Assembly: GCF_016086655.4 (NCBI RefSeq)
Contig: NC_052140.2
Span: forward strand, 992,001 to 1,056,000
Source of the DNA: Lepeophtheirus salmonis
Lineage: Eukaryota; Arthropoda; Copepoda; Siphonostomatoida; Caligidae
Reading direction: 5' to 3'
DNA length: 64,000 bases
The notes beneath the pieces are model-generated. The model did not search any database, was not told where the DNA came from, and was given only the letters and a program-made list of their open reading frames with translations. Positions 14,353-26,100 of the stretch are shown in pieces (position 1 is the first letter of the stretch; every line of letters begins with the position of its first letter). Both the position numbers and the translations under genes were made by a program.

Positions 14353-15210
14353 TCTCTGTATTAACTATTAATTAAATTATTGTAATTATACAAATATTTA
14401 AAAAATCACGTTGAGTTTTTAGAACTGTAGAAAGAATGAATACTAACTAATTCTGAGACTTGTTTGTTTACATCACGTTTCTAAATATTTGTTTTGAAGG
14501 GTTGCGTGATAATGAATAAATTGACATTTGACGTCATCAATATGGAATCATTAATATTAAAAATTGTTTATCTACATAATTAATATGATATGATTTAAGT
14601 TCTATTAAAATACGGAGTGAAACAAGGCAAGTCATACAACTTTATGATTGTATCTTCTTTGATCAAACTTCAAATGGCAAAAAGTAAATGGGTGTACACA
14701 ATATTACTCTATTGTCAATTCATGAGCATCACAGTACCTAAGTAAAGTCACGTTCTACAATGAATGTTTCTTCTAAAATAAAGGATATTTTTAAAATGAG
14801 AAGCAAAAATTTAAGTACATGTTTAGACCGCTGTAGCCTCTAATGTTATTAAATTTTATACGAAATCATTATACTTATAATCAATGAAATGAGACTGATT
14901 GAATCAATCTTTTTGAAAGAGAGGTTTCAAGATGCAATTAATTATTTGCTCAGTAAGGGGGCTCAAGAGTCATACTCATGTATTATCACTACTTACTAGA
15001 TGTGTTTATTCGACCCTTATTTCTAAAAGAATATCATATGTATGTGTATGTAATTGGAGGTTTTGTTAAGTGTTTTATATATATCTTGTATCAATGGCTA
15101 CAGTAACTCTGGCGTCAACTATATTATTAAAATTAAAGATAGCAGAGAAAAAAATAAAAGGTACAGTGGTACCATGAATCCTTCTACCCCGTATCAATGA
15201 ACCTCGAAAA
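14353..15210. promoter_or_regulatory. Divergent intergenic region PUS10 / HTATSF1
   Basis: About 860 bp separate the start codons of two genes read in opposite directions, so both promoters must lie here unless there are undetected upstream exons. The sequence is AT-rich with no clear TATA box at a useful distance from either start. A short upstream open frame for the right-hand gene occupies 15174-15200. Confidence 0.5.
15174..15200 (+). promoter_or_regulatory. Upstream open reading frame before HTATSF1
   Basis: ATG in the context ACCATGA opens an eight-codon frame that ends TGA ten bases before the main start codon (context AAAATGT). The start context is as good as that of the main ORF, so it could reduce translation by reinitiation. 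Whether it is in the mRNA is unknown. Confidence 0.35.
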
Positions 15211-16750
15211 ATGTCGGATGAATCCGGTGATACTCAATGCGACCCTGTAAAAGGAACTGAGACGGAGCCAAAGACAGAAGACTGTTACCGCTACGAGGGC
15301 GACGTTTGTATCTACACTGATCCATGGACCAAAAAGGAGTATGTTTTGAATTCATCCAAGACGGATTGGGTTCCGAGAGAGGAAACAGACTATGAATTTG
15401 ATGGAAAAACATATATTCATCGCGATAAAAAAACTGGGCGAAAGAGGCGATGGAATTTAGATTCTAAAGAATGGGAAACCTCGGAGTCGGAATTAGACTC
15501 TGATTCCGAAAATGAAAAACCCATAGTTAAAAAAGGTTCATTAATTAATTAATCATACTAAGCTTAATAATATTCATACTTTATAAACTTAAATAAAAAC
15601 CATGACTCATTTGATTATTCTATTTCTAGCAATGCCTGGCTGGAATCCAGATAAAAATATATTAAAAGATAATGACACTGGTGTTCAAACATATAAGGAT
15701 CCAGTTGATGGTACAACCTATGAATGGGATTCCGACAAGAATGCTTGGTTTCCAAAAATAGATTCGGAATTTATGGCTGTTTACCAACTGAATTACGGCT
15801 TTACATCTGATGGACAAGCCAAACCAACCATTCCAGATGCTCCGACTCCAGAAGCCCCCAAACCTACACCTGAAACAAAACAAAAACAGACTAAAAAAGC
15901 AGAATGGTTTCAAGTCGAAAAAAACAAAAACGCCAAAGTCTACGTTTCAGGACTTCCAGAATCAATAACAGAAGAAAAGTTCATCAGTATGATGTCCAGA
16001 TTTGGAGTCATAGAAAGTGATGTAAGGAATGACAACAAACCAAGGATTAAAATTTATCGAGATTTGAACGGTGTACCGAAAGGAGATGCTCTATGTTCAT
16101 ATGTGATGGTCGAGTCTGTAGATTTATCCATACAGATTTTAGATGATTCTCTTTATGAGGACGGAAAATCCAAAATACGAGTGGAAAGAGCCACGTTTGA
16201 AATGAAAGGGGAGGCTTATAATCCAGATCTAAAACCAAAAAAACTACGCAAAAAAGAGTTGGAAAATCTCAAAAAACAAAAAGATAAGAAACTTGCGTGG
16301 GATCTTGATGTTGCACGTGGAATGGAGTGCCGTCCCAAGTATCATAAAGTCATTGTACTATTCAATCTATTTTCCCCATCTGATTTCGTCGAGAAACCAG
16401 AGAAAATAATTGATCTAAAGGTGAAAATTAGAAATTCATGTGAAAAGTTTGGTAGAGTGAAAAGATTAGAGGTTTACGATCAACATGTTGATGGCATTGG
16501 CATGATATCCTTCAATGATCCAATAGAGGCAGATCTTGCAATACAAATGCTCAATGGTCGACTCTTTAATGGAAGGGTATTAAAAGTTATAGTTTGGGAT
16601 GGAAAAACCAAATATCAAAATTCAGAAACAGATGATGAACAACAAAAGCGTTATGAGGCATGGAAAAAGTTCTTGGACGATGGTGATGAAGAGGAGGAGG
16701 AAGACAAAGACAATCATCCAGAGTCCTTGCCGGAAAAAAACGAAAAATAA
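15211..16750 (+). CDS. HTATSF1: HTATSF1 / Cus2-like U2 snRNP splicing factor
   Basis: Nuclear RNA-binding protein that escorts U2 snRNP (through SF3B1) during spliceosome assembly; named in vertebrates as Tat-SF1. Two exons, 15211-15535 and 15630-16750, join in phase 1 (GGT donor, TTTCTAG acceptor), giving 481 residues. Residues 1-165 hold repeated acidic and aromatic WW-like blocks (YTDPWTKKEY, TYKDPVDGTTYEW). RRM1 spans about 209-300 with VYVSGLP. RRM2 spans about 345-440 and ends NGRLFNGRVLKV then VWDGKTKY; the R-x-F signature marks a U2AF-homology motif domain that binds tryptophan-containing ligands in SF3B1. The long acidic C-terminal tail of the human protein is reduced to about 30 residues. 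The gene lies 205 bp upstream of the next one on the same strand. Confidence 0.95.
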
Positions 16751-16955
16751 ACAAAGTGGATATTGCCTACTTGAGATGTTACGAAATTATTTTGGCGATA
16801 TCAATTTACTTCCTTGTAACCTAAGCCCAGCATCGTGATTATGAATAATGTATTGATTAGAACAACATAATGCTGTGTTATTGTTTTTTTCGAAAAAATA
16901 TATTATTTTTTTTAAAACTTAAATAAGTAATATTTCATTTATTTTACTCAAGAAC

Positions 16956-19575
16956 ATGGGGGCAGAAGGTTCTTCACCTCCGATTACTGTCCCTAAGAAA
17001 AGGGTAAATCCTTTTTATGAAATATTCAAGAAATATTTCCCATTTCTGGTTTGGTGTATTCTTGGAGTTGGACTCGGTGTTGGTCTTCATTTTATTATAT
17101 ACGGAAATCAGATACACTTGATTTCGTAAGAGATTAAGTTTAGTTATATGATTTCGGTAATTTATTCGTTCTGAATTTTCAGGAAGCAGAACCATGATTC
17201 CTACAAGAGTGACAATCACATAACCAGGCATATTTTCAAAAAAATTGATCTTAAAACCTTAGAAAAGTACAGGAATTGGATAGCATCAAACAAGGCTGCA
17301 GATCCTGATGAATCCACCATCTCAAACTGGATAATGTCCTCCTTTGCTGATCTGGATTATTCTTATACATCCAAATATAATGCACTTCTATCATTCGAAG
17401 ATCCTTTGAATCCCTCAAAGATTGATGGTATGGATGGTGCAGGCAATATTATATTTAGCTCAAATAGATTATCGAGTAATCCGCATTATGTGTAAGTATA
17501 TTGTGTAGCTTATCAAATTATTTTACATATATTTATCAAAGGGACGAAAACTTTTTTTTTTTTTCTAAAGTAAACCTAATATATTATATTCGGCAAAAAA
17601 GTCAGTAGAGTCCAACAGTTTGGTCTATGCTAACTATGCTCAAGAAAAGGACTTTGCATATTTGAGAAGTATTGGAGTTGGCATATCCGATAAAATATTA
17701 ATTGCTCGTTTTGGAAAAATATCGATTGGAAGAAAAATATCAAACTCTCAAAAATTTGAGGCTAAAGGTCTTATTTTGATAGACGATCCTCCTGCCTATA
17801 CAAATGACCATAGAGTGGAAATGAGTTCAAAGTTTGGTTCTGGTCTTTTAATTGATGATTATGGTCGAGGTGATCCACTTACACCAGGGTGGTCATCTTT
17901 AGATGGTTCAGTAAAATTAAAGTTACTGAATCTATATTCCTTACCTCACATCCCTGTTCATTATATCAATTCTGAAATTGCTCGGAATATTATGTCTAAG
18001 CTTGGTGGGAGAGACACTCCTAAGGACTGGATTGGTAGTATGACCGGGCTGAGATACAAAGTTGGTGGTGAATTTCTGCTCTCTGAAGAACTTGAGAGAG
18101 TTAAGCTTCAGGTTCATAGCATCAATGAAATACGTAGTATCAAAAATATAGTTGGAATGATTAAAGGATCCGTAGAGCCAGATAGGTATATCATATTCGG
18201 AAGCAACCGAGCTGCTTCGAATGATTCTCCGAATGAATCCTTATCAGGTTAACTTTAATATTAAGTGTATTTAAATATCTAATCCATATAATTTGTATAG
18301 GTATATCGGCAATAGTAAAACTGGCAAGATCGTTCTCTGAGACAATGAAGAGGTACAATTGGAGACCGAGAAGAAGTATCCTATTTGTCTCTTGGGGAGC
18401 AAAAGAATTTGGATTACTTGGTTCAACAGAATGGATTGAAGAGAATTTACCATTATTGAAAAATCGCCTTGTGGCCTATATTAATTTAGATGAATGCTAC
18501 TCTGGGTCTTTAATGTCAATCAAAGCTTCTCCAGGAATGTCCAAAATATTATTAAAATCATCTAAAAAACTAAAGGACCCATTCGATTCAACAAAAAGTT
18601 ACTACGATTCCAAACTCAAAGATCTCAATGTAAGACAAAATCAAGGGAATACCGTAACAAATTTTATGGAACTGGATAGTTTCTTTATTGATGATTCTAA
18701 CGAAAAAAGTCCAAGAGACTTTTTAAGAAAAGAAACTGAAGATGATGGTTTTTTCGAGGTATTGACAAATTATGTTTAATTGCAATTTAAGAATAATTAT
18801 ATTATGATAGGATTATGATGATGAGGACGATTTATTGAAATCTGCGCAGAGACCTCTTAGTTTACTTGGCTCTGAAGGAGATTATTATCCTTTTTCATTT
18901 TTGTCAAATACTCCTTCAGTGGATATACGGTTTATAACTCATCAAGAAACTGGAAATAACAATTTTAATACAAATACTAAAAAATCCCCCTCTTCAAATG
19001 ATCTTAAGAACTTACAACTTTGTATACGCTATGCCTCAGATGTTATGAGGAACTTTGCTGATTCAGTTATTTTACCATTTGAACCAGATGATTATTCATT
19101 GATTCTCATGGAAGGAATCAATTATATCAAATCCAATCTCACTTACTCCAGACTTTTTTCATCCAAGGATATTTCATTGAAATATCTAGAACAGAGTATT
19201 TCAGAATTTACAACCGTATCTGCTAATTGGACAAATTACGTTGCATCTTTAGCCCCCGAACAAAATCCCATGATGGCAAGAATGATAAATGACCAAATAG
19301 TTCAACTCCCAAGACTATTTTCTCTTCATGATGATCATCGAAATATAACGACCAACATCTTGTTTGGTCCAGATATAGATCCATCAATATCTGTTCCTTT
19401 TCCTAGACTGAGATTACTCATTCGTAAATTATTTATATACTCGGAAGAAAACATTGGAGAGGCTAATACGGAGACAAATCCCAGGATAGATGAACATATT
19501 TTTAATTTGAAGAAACACATAACAGAGCTTTTTATTGCAATCAAAAATGGAATTAAGCAACTTAAACCTTTTTAA
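16956..19575 (+). CDS. NAALADase/PSMA-like M28B membrane protein, probably inactive
   Basis: Type II membrane protein of the glutamate carboxypeptidase II / transferrin receptor family. Exons 16956-17125, 17183-17491, 17571-18247, 18301-18758 and 18811-19575 join in frame to 792 residues, close to PSMA (750) and TfR1 (760). A short cytoplasmic tail is followed by one hydrophobic span (about 22-46). The protease-associated domain contains LVYANYA and KILIARFGK; the peptidase-like domain contains NWRPRRSILF, KEFGLLGSTEW and YINLDE; a C-terminal dimerisation-type helical domain starts around DSVILPFEPDDY. Against the PSMA active site, the first zinc histidine is N372, the bridging aspartate is E382, the general-base glutamate is K420, and the last zinc histidine is not present. 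E421 and D449 remain. I therefore infer a pseudopeptidase, possibly a receptor or scaffold; loss of activity is inference from residues. Confidence 0.92.
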
Positions 19576-20106
19576 TTAATTCGTGTTTATAATTCAGTCT
19601 ATTTGTGGAAATAATTAACATATATTTTGCATAAAAAATTATAATTTTATCAGTTAAGATACGTGTATAATATATAATTTATTAATATGTATTGCATAGC
19701 AACCAATTGAATATAAATAAAACCTTCAAAATACATTCATCAAGATAATTATGTATGATATATATTTGCAACAAATTAGGATTGGATGATTTCATATCAA
19801 AATATAAGCACATATTTGAAATCAACGTAAAATTTTGCAAAAAAAATGGACTAACTTTTAGGTGGATTATTATTATTTCATATTCAAAGGTTGACTCAAA
19901 CCTATAAAATACTATTAGTACTCAAAAATTCAAATGAAAAATTCACAAAAATCAGATTTGATAGGAAAAAAATAAAGACAGATTCTTGATCAGCTCGTCA
20001 AGTACTACTAGTATTGAATATTATATTTTAAAGATTTTTTTTTTGTTGACTTGTGTAATACATAAATTAATGCAATTAAAATTCTATAATTTAACAAAAA
20101 AAATAA
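19576..20106. other. Convergent intergenic region
   Basis: About 530 bp between the stop codons of the M28B-like gene and the ABHD12-like gene. It must contain both 3' UTRs. An AATAAA at 19716-19721 fits the plus-strand gene. Otherwise AT-rich with nothing recognisable. Confidence 0.6.
19716..19721 (+). terminator. Polyadenylation signal, M28B-like gene
   Basis: AATAAA hexamer 141 bp after the stop codon of the upstream plus-strand gene. In DNA this AT-rich the motif occurs by chance often, so position is the only support. Confidence 0.4.
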
Positions 20107-23100
20107 TTAATGCATTGACCTTGTGTCATTCCAAGTATCAGATAAACAATTAGTTACAAACTTTCCAACAATTTCTGGCAATTCAGGAGCGGCATATATA
20201 TAAATATGGCCATATCCATGAACACTAGAAAAAGGAATAAACTGAATAGGTTTTGCTTTGGAGGACCGATGTTTGAGAGCAGTTTTAAACAACTTTTGAC
20301 CAAGTTGAAAAGGAACCACAAGATCATCCTCAGCATGTAAAATAATGATGGGTATTTCAATATTTGAAATCAAACGATCAGACGCAAAGCCCACATCATT
20401 TTTATCCAAATTTCCCGTGAATAACCAATCAAATAAAGGCATTTTCCTCCATAGGAAAGACATTGGATGAAGCTTAATCTATATAAATAATATATAAATC
20501 CTAATGAATGGAACTAATTTTTTAATGAAAAGAAACATACTTCGTCATAAATATTATTGAAAGGTGACTCTAAAATAAGTCCCTCTGGAGGATTGTTCGT
20601 CAAACTCATATCATTTACAAACTGAGTGGACACAGCAGTTCCTAGGGAATGCCCCCAAATAAATATGGGAGAACTAGCACATTTGGACTGTACATATTTG
20701 TATACTGAAATTGCATCTTGGACCACACCGGTTTTGGTGGGAACGGCAGGACTTGAATCCGCATACCCTAAGATAAAGAAGCGAATATAAAACCAATTAA
20801 AGTAGGAGAGAGGAGAATAATTACCTCTATAATCAAATGCAATCACATGATAATCAAGATTACTTAATATTTTATAAATTTCTATTCTATGATCTCGTCC
20901 TCTTGAACCAGTGTTTCCATGGAGGTATATAAATATTGGTTTGCCTGATTGAAAGTGTGTTTCAAAGGATTTCCTAAAATGAATAATTAAATAATAGGAG
21001 TGAAAAAAGTATATATTTTAAATAAAAACTTACTCAGATATAGTTTCATTTGGACTTGAGTCAATAACGGACTTGGGTAAAATATGCCAGACCCCTACTT
21101 GAACACCAAGATCTGTTTCTAAATAGAAATTCCGCGTTCCTCGAAGTCCTTCCTTTTCAGGAAGATCAAAATCCACATTTTTAGGCCACTTGACTGCAAA
21201 TTCAGGAAGGTCTAAAATAAATATTTGTAGAAACGTGTTTACATATAAAAAGACTCGCTACCACCATCAAATCTCTTTATTTTATAAAAATCAAATTTGT
21301 GGTGCACCAACATAAAAACAATATTGAACAAAACTCAAGAAAAGCATTTAGCTTGCTTTTTGTGTTACGGGCCACATAAGTAATCTAATGTAAAGGCCTA
21401 ATATGAAATCACAAAGTTTCCTACGATTAAAAGCCGTTTTAGGTGCAAGAATTTCCTCTTTGGATTATTTATGGATGATTTTTTTTTTTCAAAAGTCAGT
21501 CTGGATTATCTACATTAAATTGTTTTTTAAACCAATTAATTAACTTCAATTTCTATTAATTAATTATTATGATTAATCCATCGGGAGGCCCACAAATCCC
21601 ACTCACTTAAATGTCAAAAAAGAGGATATGTGGCCGAATAAATGTCAGTTTTAAAACTTTGCTGTATTAATATAAAAGATTATTCATTGTACCAGTTGTA
21701 ACTTGTTTTAGTAATTTGTACAAGCTATCATTTTTAACGTCTTATTTAATTACAACATTAGTCATTATAATAAACAACTACTAATTAATGCAATCATTTC
21801 ATTTTGATTGATTAAAATCACTTAATTATGATGTACAGGGTTACCTAGATAAATATTTTATCATTACATATTATATGTATAAAGCAAATATGACACAAAT
21901 TATTCCAAATATTTGGCTAATTGTTGTGTCTTAGTTTGCAAAAATCGAACAGAGTCAAATTTCCAAAAGCTTCAAGGAAATGTTCGCTTTTTTAAATTTC
22001 CCATTTCAAAAAATCCAAAACAAGTGGCAAGAAGAAAAAAATGAATATCAAATCTTAAATATCGTTCTCAATGGAAACTGCTGACCATTCTGTATGTGAA
22101 AATCATTTTGAATCATAATTCCCTTTCCATAACTGTTCAACCAAAAAGTATATTAATAATGACAGAATAGTACTTTACTCATTCACGAGAGAATAGGAAA
22201 TGATTCTCCAAAATCCTTCAAATATTAATACCTCTAGGGGACCAACAAAGTAAATTTGGACCAAGATATCTTTTTTCGCTAATAATGACGTTAGCCTTCG
22301 ATGCGCTACTTGGTATAATGATTTACACTTGAATCAGAAAGAACTGGCCAGGAGGAAGGGCGTGACTCGCACACCATCCAAAAGGCATTGGAGGAGCTTG
22401 GTATGACCTCCTACAAGTTGACTGTGCGTCATCTGTTGAATGAAAAACAGAAGGAGGTCAGGTTGGCCCACTGCGAGACTCTGCTCTATAGGCTCAAAAC
22501 GTCCAAATCAGGTCACACCATCACCATTTCTCAGATAAGAAAGTATTCACTATTGAACGCAATAGGAAGTGTCAAAATGACAGCTTGCTCTCCACGTCCA
22601 AGGACAATGTCCCCTATGTGTACAAGTCAAAGAACTCCAGCTCCATCATGGTCTTGGGCGTCATCACCAGCTCAGGGAAGGTCATGCCACCATTCTACTT
22701 CGAAAAGGGAGAAAAGGTCAATTCCCGAAGCCCTACGTGTGGCAGCAGGACTTTACCCCCTACCACACCTCCAAGATCAGCCAAGAGTTCATCAGGACCA
22801 ACTTTTTCGATTTCTGACCCGCAAGACCTAGCCCTCCAACTCTCCCGATTTCAATCCGTTGGATTACTACTTCTTCTATGGAGAGGGAGGTCTGCTCAAA
22901 GCACCACAACAGCGTGGAGAGCCTGAATGCAACCATGAAGGAAGAGTGGGCGAGGATGTGGAGAATGTCTGCAAGAGCTTCAGGGCCAGGATCGAGAAAG
23001 TGATTGCAACTGAGGAGAGTCACATTGAATGTCAAACAAATAATTGTTTTTTTATTGCTTACATCTCTATCTAGTCTACAATTTTAGAAATAAACTTTTG

Positions 23101-26100
23101 AATTTTGTCCGGATTTATCTCGGCAACTCTGTACTATAATATAATTGAGAACATTTGAACTTTGTGTAATGTGCTATAAAACTTGTCAATTAGTCATGTT
23201 TATAGTCTGGGCTGGGACTCCGTCCTACTCTGCCAATATTTCTGACCAGAGTAAGCAAACCGCTTCATTTTTAGATCTTTAAAGTGAATGAAACTCTACT
23301 TCTGCACATAGAAGAAATGTTTTTTGTGTGCACATTTGTTTTGTTGTTGACGCACCAAGTACTCTATAAACTGATTTACTTACCCCAGGGAAGAAAAACA
23401 AGATGTCTTTGAATTGTAGCAGAATTATGATATATTACTGGGATTATTATGAATAAAATGATTAAAAGTAATAATCCAAAGATTATAATTTGTTGAGTGG
23501 ACCTAAGGAACATGATTATTAAGATATAATTAATGGAGGCATTTATAATAAAACAATAGAAAATAATATGTCAGATTGTATGTAGATTAGTGATTTTTTA
23601 GCCTCTGGGTCCTGTATTTTTTTGGATTCAGAAACATGGTACAACATTTTATCAGATTTAACTACTCACATCGTTACCTTCTTTATAGTTATCTTTCCTC
23701 CAAAAATAAATAGAAAAAAGACCCAAGATCAGTTGTAAATAGTTAGTCAATTCGATTGTTTAGTACAAGAATTTAGAATGTGCTCACAACCATGTAGTCT
23801 TAGATTAATAAACTAATTATTATGTTTCTATTTCAGTTTCAGCGGGGAGTACAAGTATTATTTTGGACGGGCACGTCCCTCAGATGCTCTACCCTACCCG
23901 TAGTAACAGCACTGTGTTGAAACCCCAATACCCCAATCCTCAAGCGTTACGCTCAATTTTAGTTTGTTTTTTTTTGGCTTGAAAATATATAATTTTTTTT
24001 TTTAAATTTAAAACGTTTATTAAAATTAATATAATAATAGAAAATATATATATATTTCTGAATTTTTTTCTCTCAGTAATAATTCCATACATAGCGTAAT
24101 CATTCTTATATCTTTTCACACTTACCAACAGGATTCAAGGACGTCCGCAGGGGCTTGGATTTTGGATGTTTTTTGAAAAAAAATTAAAATTCTTGGAAAA
24201 AAAAATCCAAAATCCAAACAATTCCAAAAATTACATTTCAAATATAAAATTCTTTGAATTTTTTTTTTCAAATATTAAACTTTTTGGAGAAAAATTTCAA
24301 AAATTCATAGCTATTCACAGAAAATTGATTTTTTTGGAATAAAAATTAAGAAAAATTAAATTAAATTTCAAATATTGAACTTTTGGGGGGAAAATTAGAA
24401 AGACACCACCTCCTGCGGACACCCCTGGGGGTGTTTCAGATGTAAAAAAAGTTGCAATTTGACACATTTTGTTTGATTATATATAAAAGGGCGTTTTTGG
24501 GTATGTTCAATATGCGCAAGAAACAGCATTTAAGGCCTAAGTTTACTTTTTACAAATGTTCTACAAATGTCAAATACAAAATTCAATGTGTGTCATTGCT
24601 GTGTATACAAATTGCAATGTATTTACGAGTTGCAACTAGTATAAGCACATTGTACAAGTGTCTATTTAACATTGATCAAAGTAATTAGTGTTGTGTCGGT
24701 CGTTATTTATACCGCGGTCTAGTCGCACGCACTTGTCAGTCTTTAAAGAAGGTAAAATTGATCCCTCGTGACGTCAATGAGAGTGGTTAAATAACCACCC
24801 TTAACCTAAATTATTTCGTTATATAATGAAAAAAATAATATTTTTTTACAAGATATGTACAATACATATTCTTATTTGGCTGAATAAACCATCAATAATG
24901 TTTTGAAAAATTCCAAGGACCGAGAGTTAAGGAACGGTATCAAGGACCAACACAACACTAATTATAATTATTAAATATAGATTGATACTATCGTTTCATT
25001 TTGATCTATTAAAATTAAATGGTTATTATGTACTTATGCCTAATATAACTCTGGGCATTTGAACTATATAATGTGCTACAAAATGCATATATTTTTGTAA
25101 TTTGTATTAAAATTTGTCAAAAGTGACACCACTAATATAATTATCATCCATGGAATATTCCATTATTGCATTATCCTCTGATCAGAAGCACTGTAAATCC
25201 TCTCATACTCTCTGATTCATCTCATTTTTTGGGTTGCAATTTGTACACAACAGCATCATAGAGGCCTGAGAACGGGTGAGTGGATTTGCTTGAGTTTCTA
25301 GAATATTGTGTATGATTTGAGAGCCCCGGAACACTGGGGACAATTGTTTAGTATGAAATATAGCCTTTAAAGGGGAAACTACACTAATGAACAAGTTTTT
25401 TTTATCTAAACACAGCCCAACCCAGTTTGACCTGCGGGTAACCCGCAGTCTAAACGTCAATCCGCCCATTACTAATGTATACATACCAGGTAGAAAATAA
25501 AATTATAAACACTTTACAATTCTAAATTCTGAGGTTGTAAGTATCCGAATTTTAATCATTCCGGTACAAGACATGGGGTCGATTTTTCTGTGGAGCAACA
25601 TGCAAAGTAGAACTATGCCTCATGGACCCTTTCCTATTGCCCATATCATCTTTTGTGGAGTATAATTTCATAGTTCCACAGGGTATCTTTGTCTGATACT
25701 CCCCAAAAAATTGACTTAAAGAATCTAAGAAAAACTATATGGATAATTGGGCAGGGTGTATAGGGCAATTAGGCATAATTCTACTTCCCCCGTGGCTCCA
25801 CCAAAAATCGACCAAGTATCTATGAATTATCAGTTGTAATTAGACATTTATTATTTTTATAATTGAACTTGGAATGGTGTTGAGTGGCTCTCAAGAACCA
25901 AGGTCAGGACTTGAAATTTTAGTTGGAGTGTGCCTTGCACGAATTAATTTTGAGACCTTAGGCCTTGTATATTTTTATACAGTTGATATTTCATAGAAAG
26001 CAAGAAGCATTCGGAACTTTTGCAGTCAGTCACTTAAACTACCCGGAATTTTGAATCATTTGAGTTTGTTAATCTCAAGTTCCCGCTATACAATGATATT

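Noticed and set aside
25203..25484. 93-codon minus-strand frame
   Set aside because: No family resemblance, located in an ABHD12 intron among repeats, and no matching splice phases.
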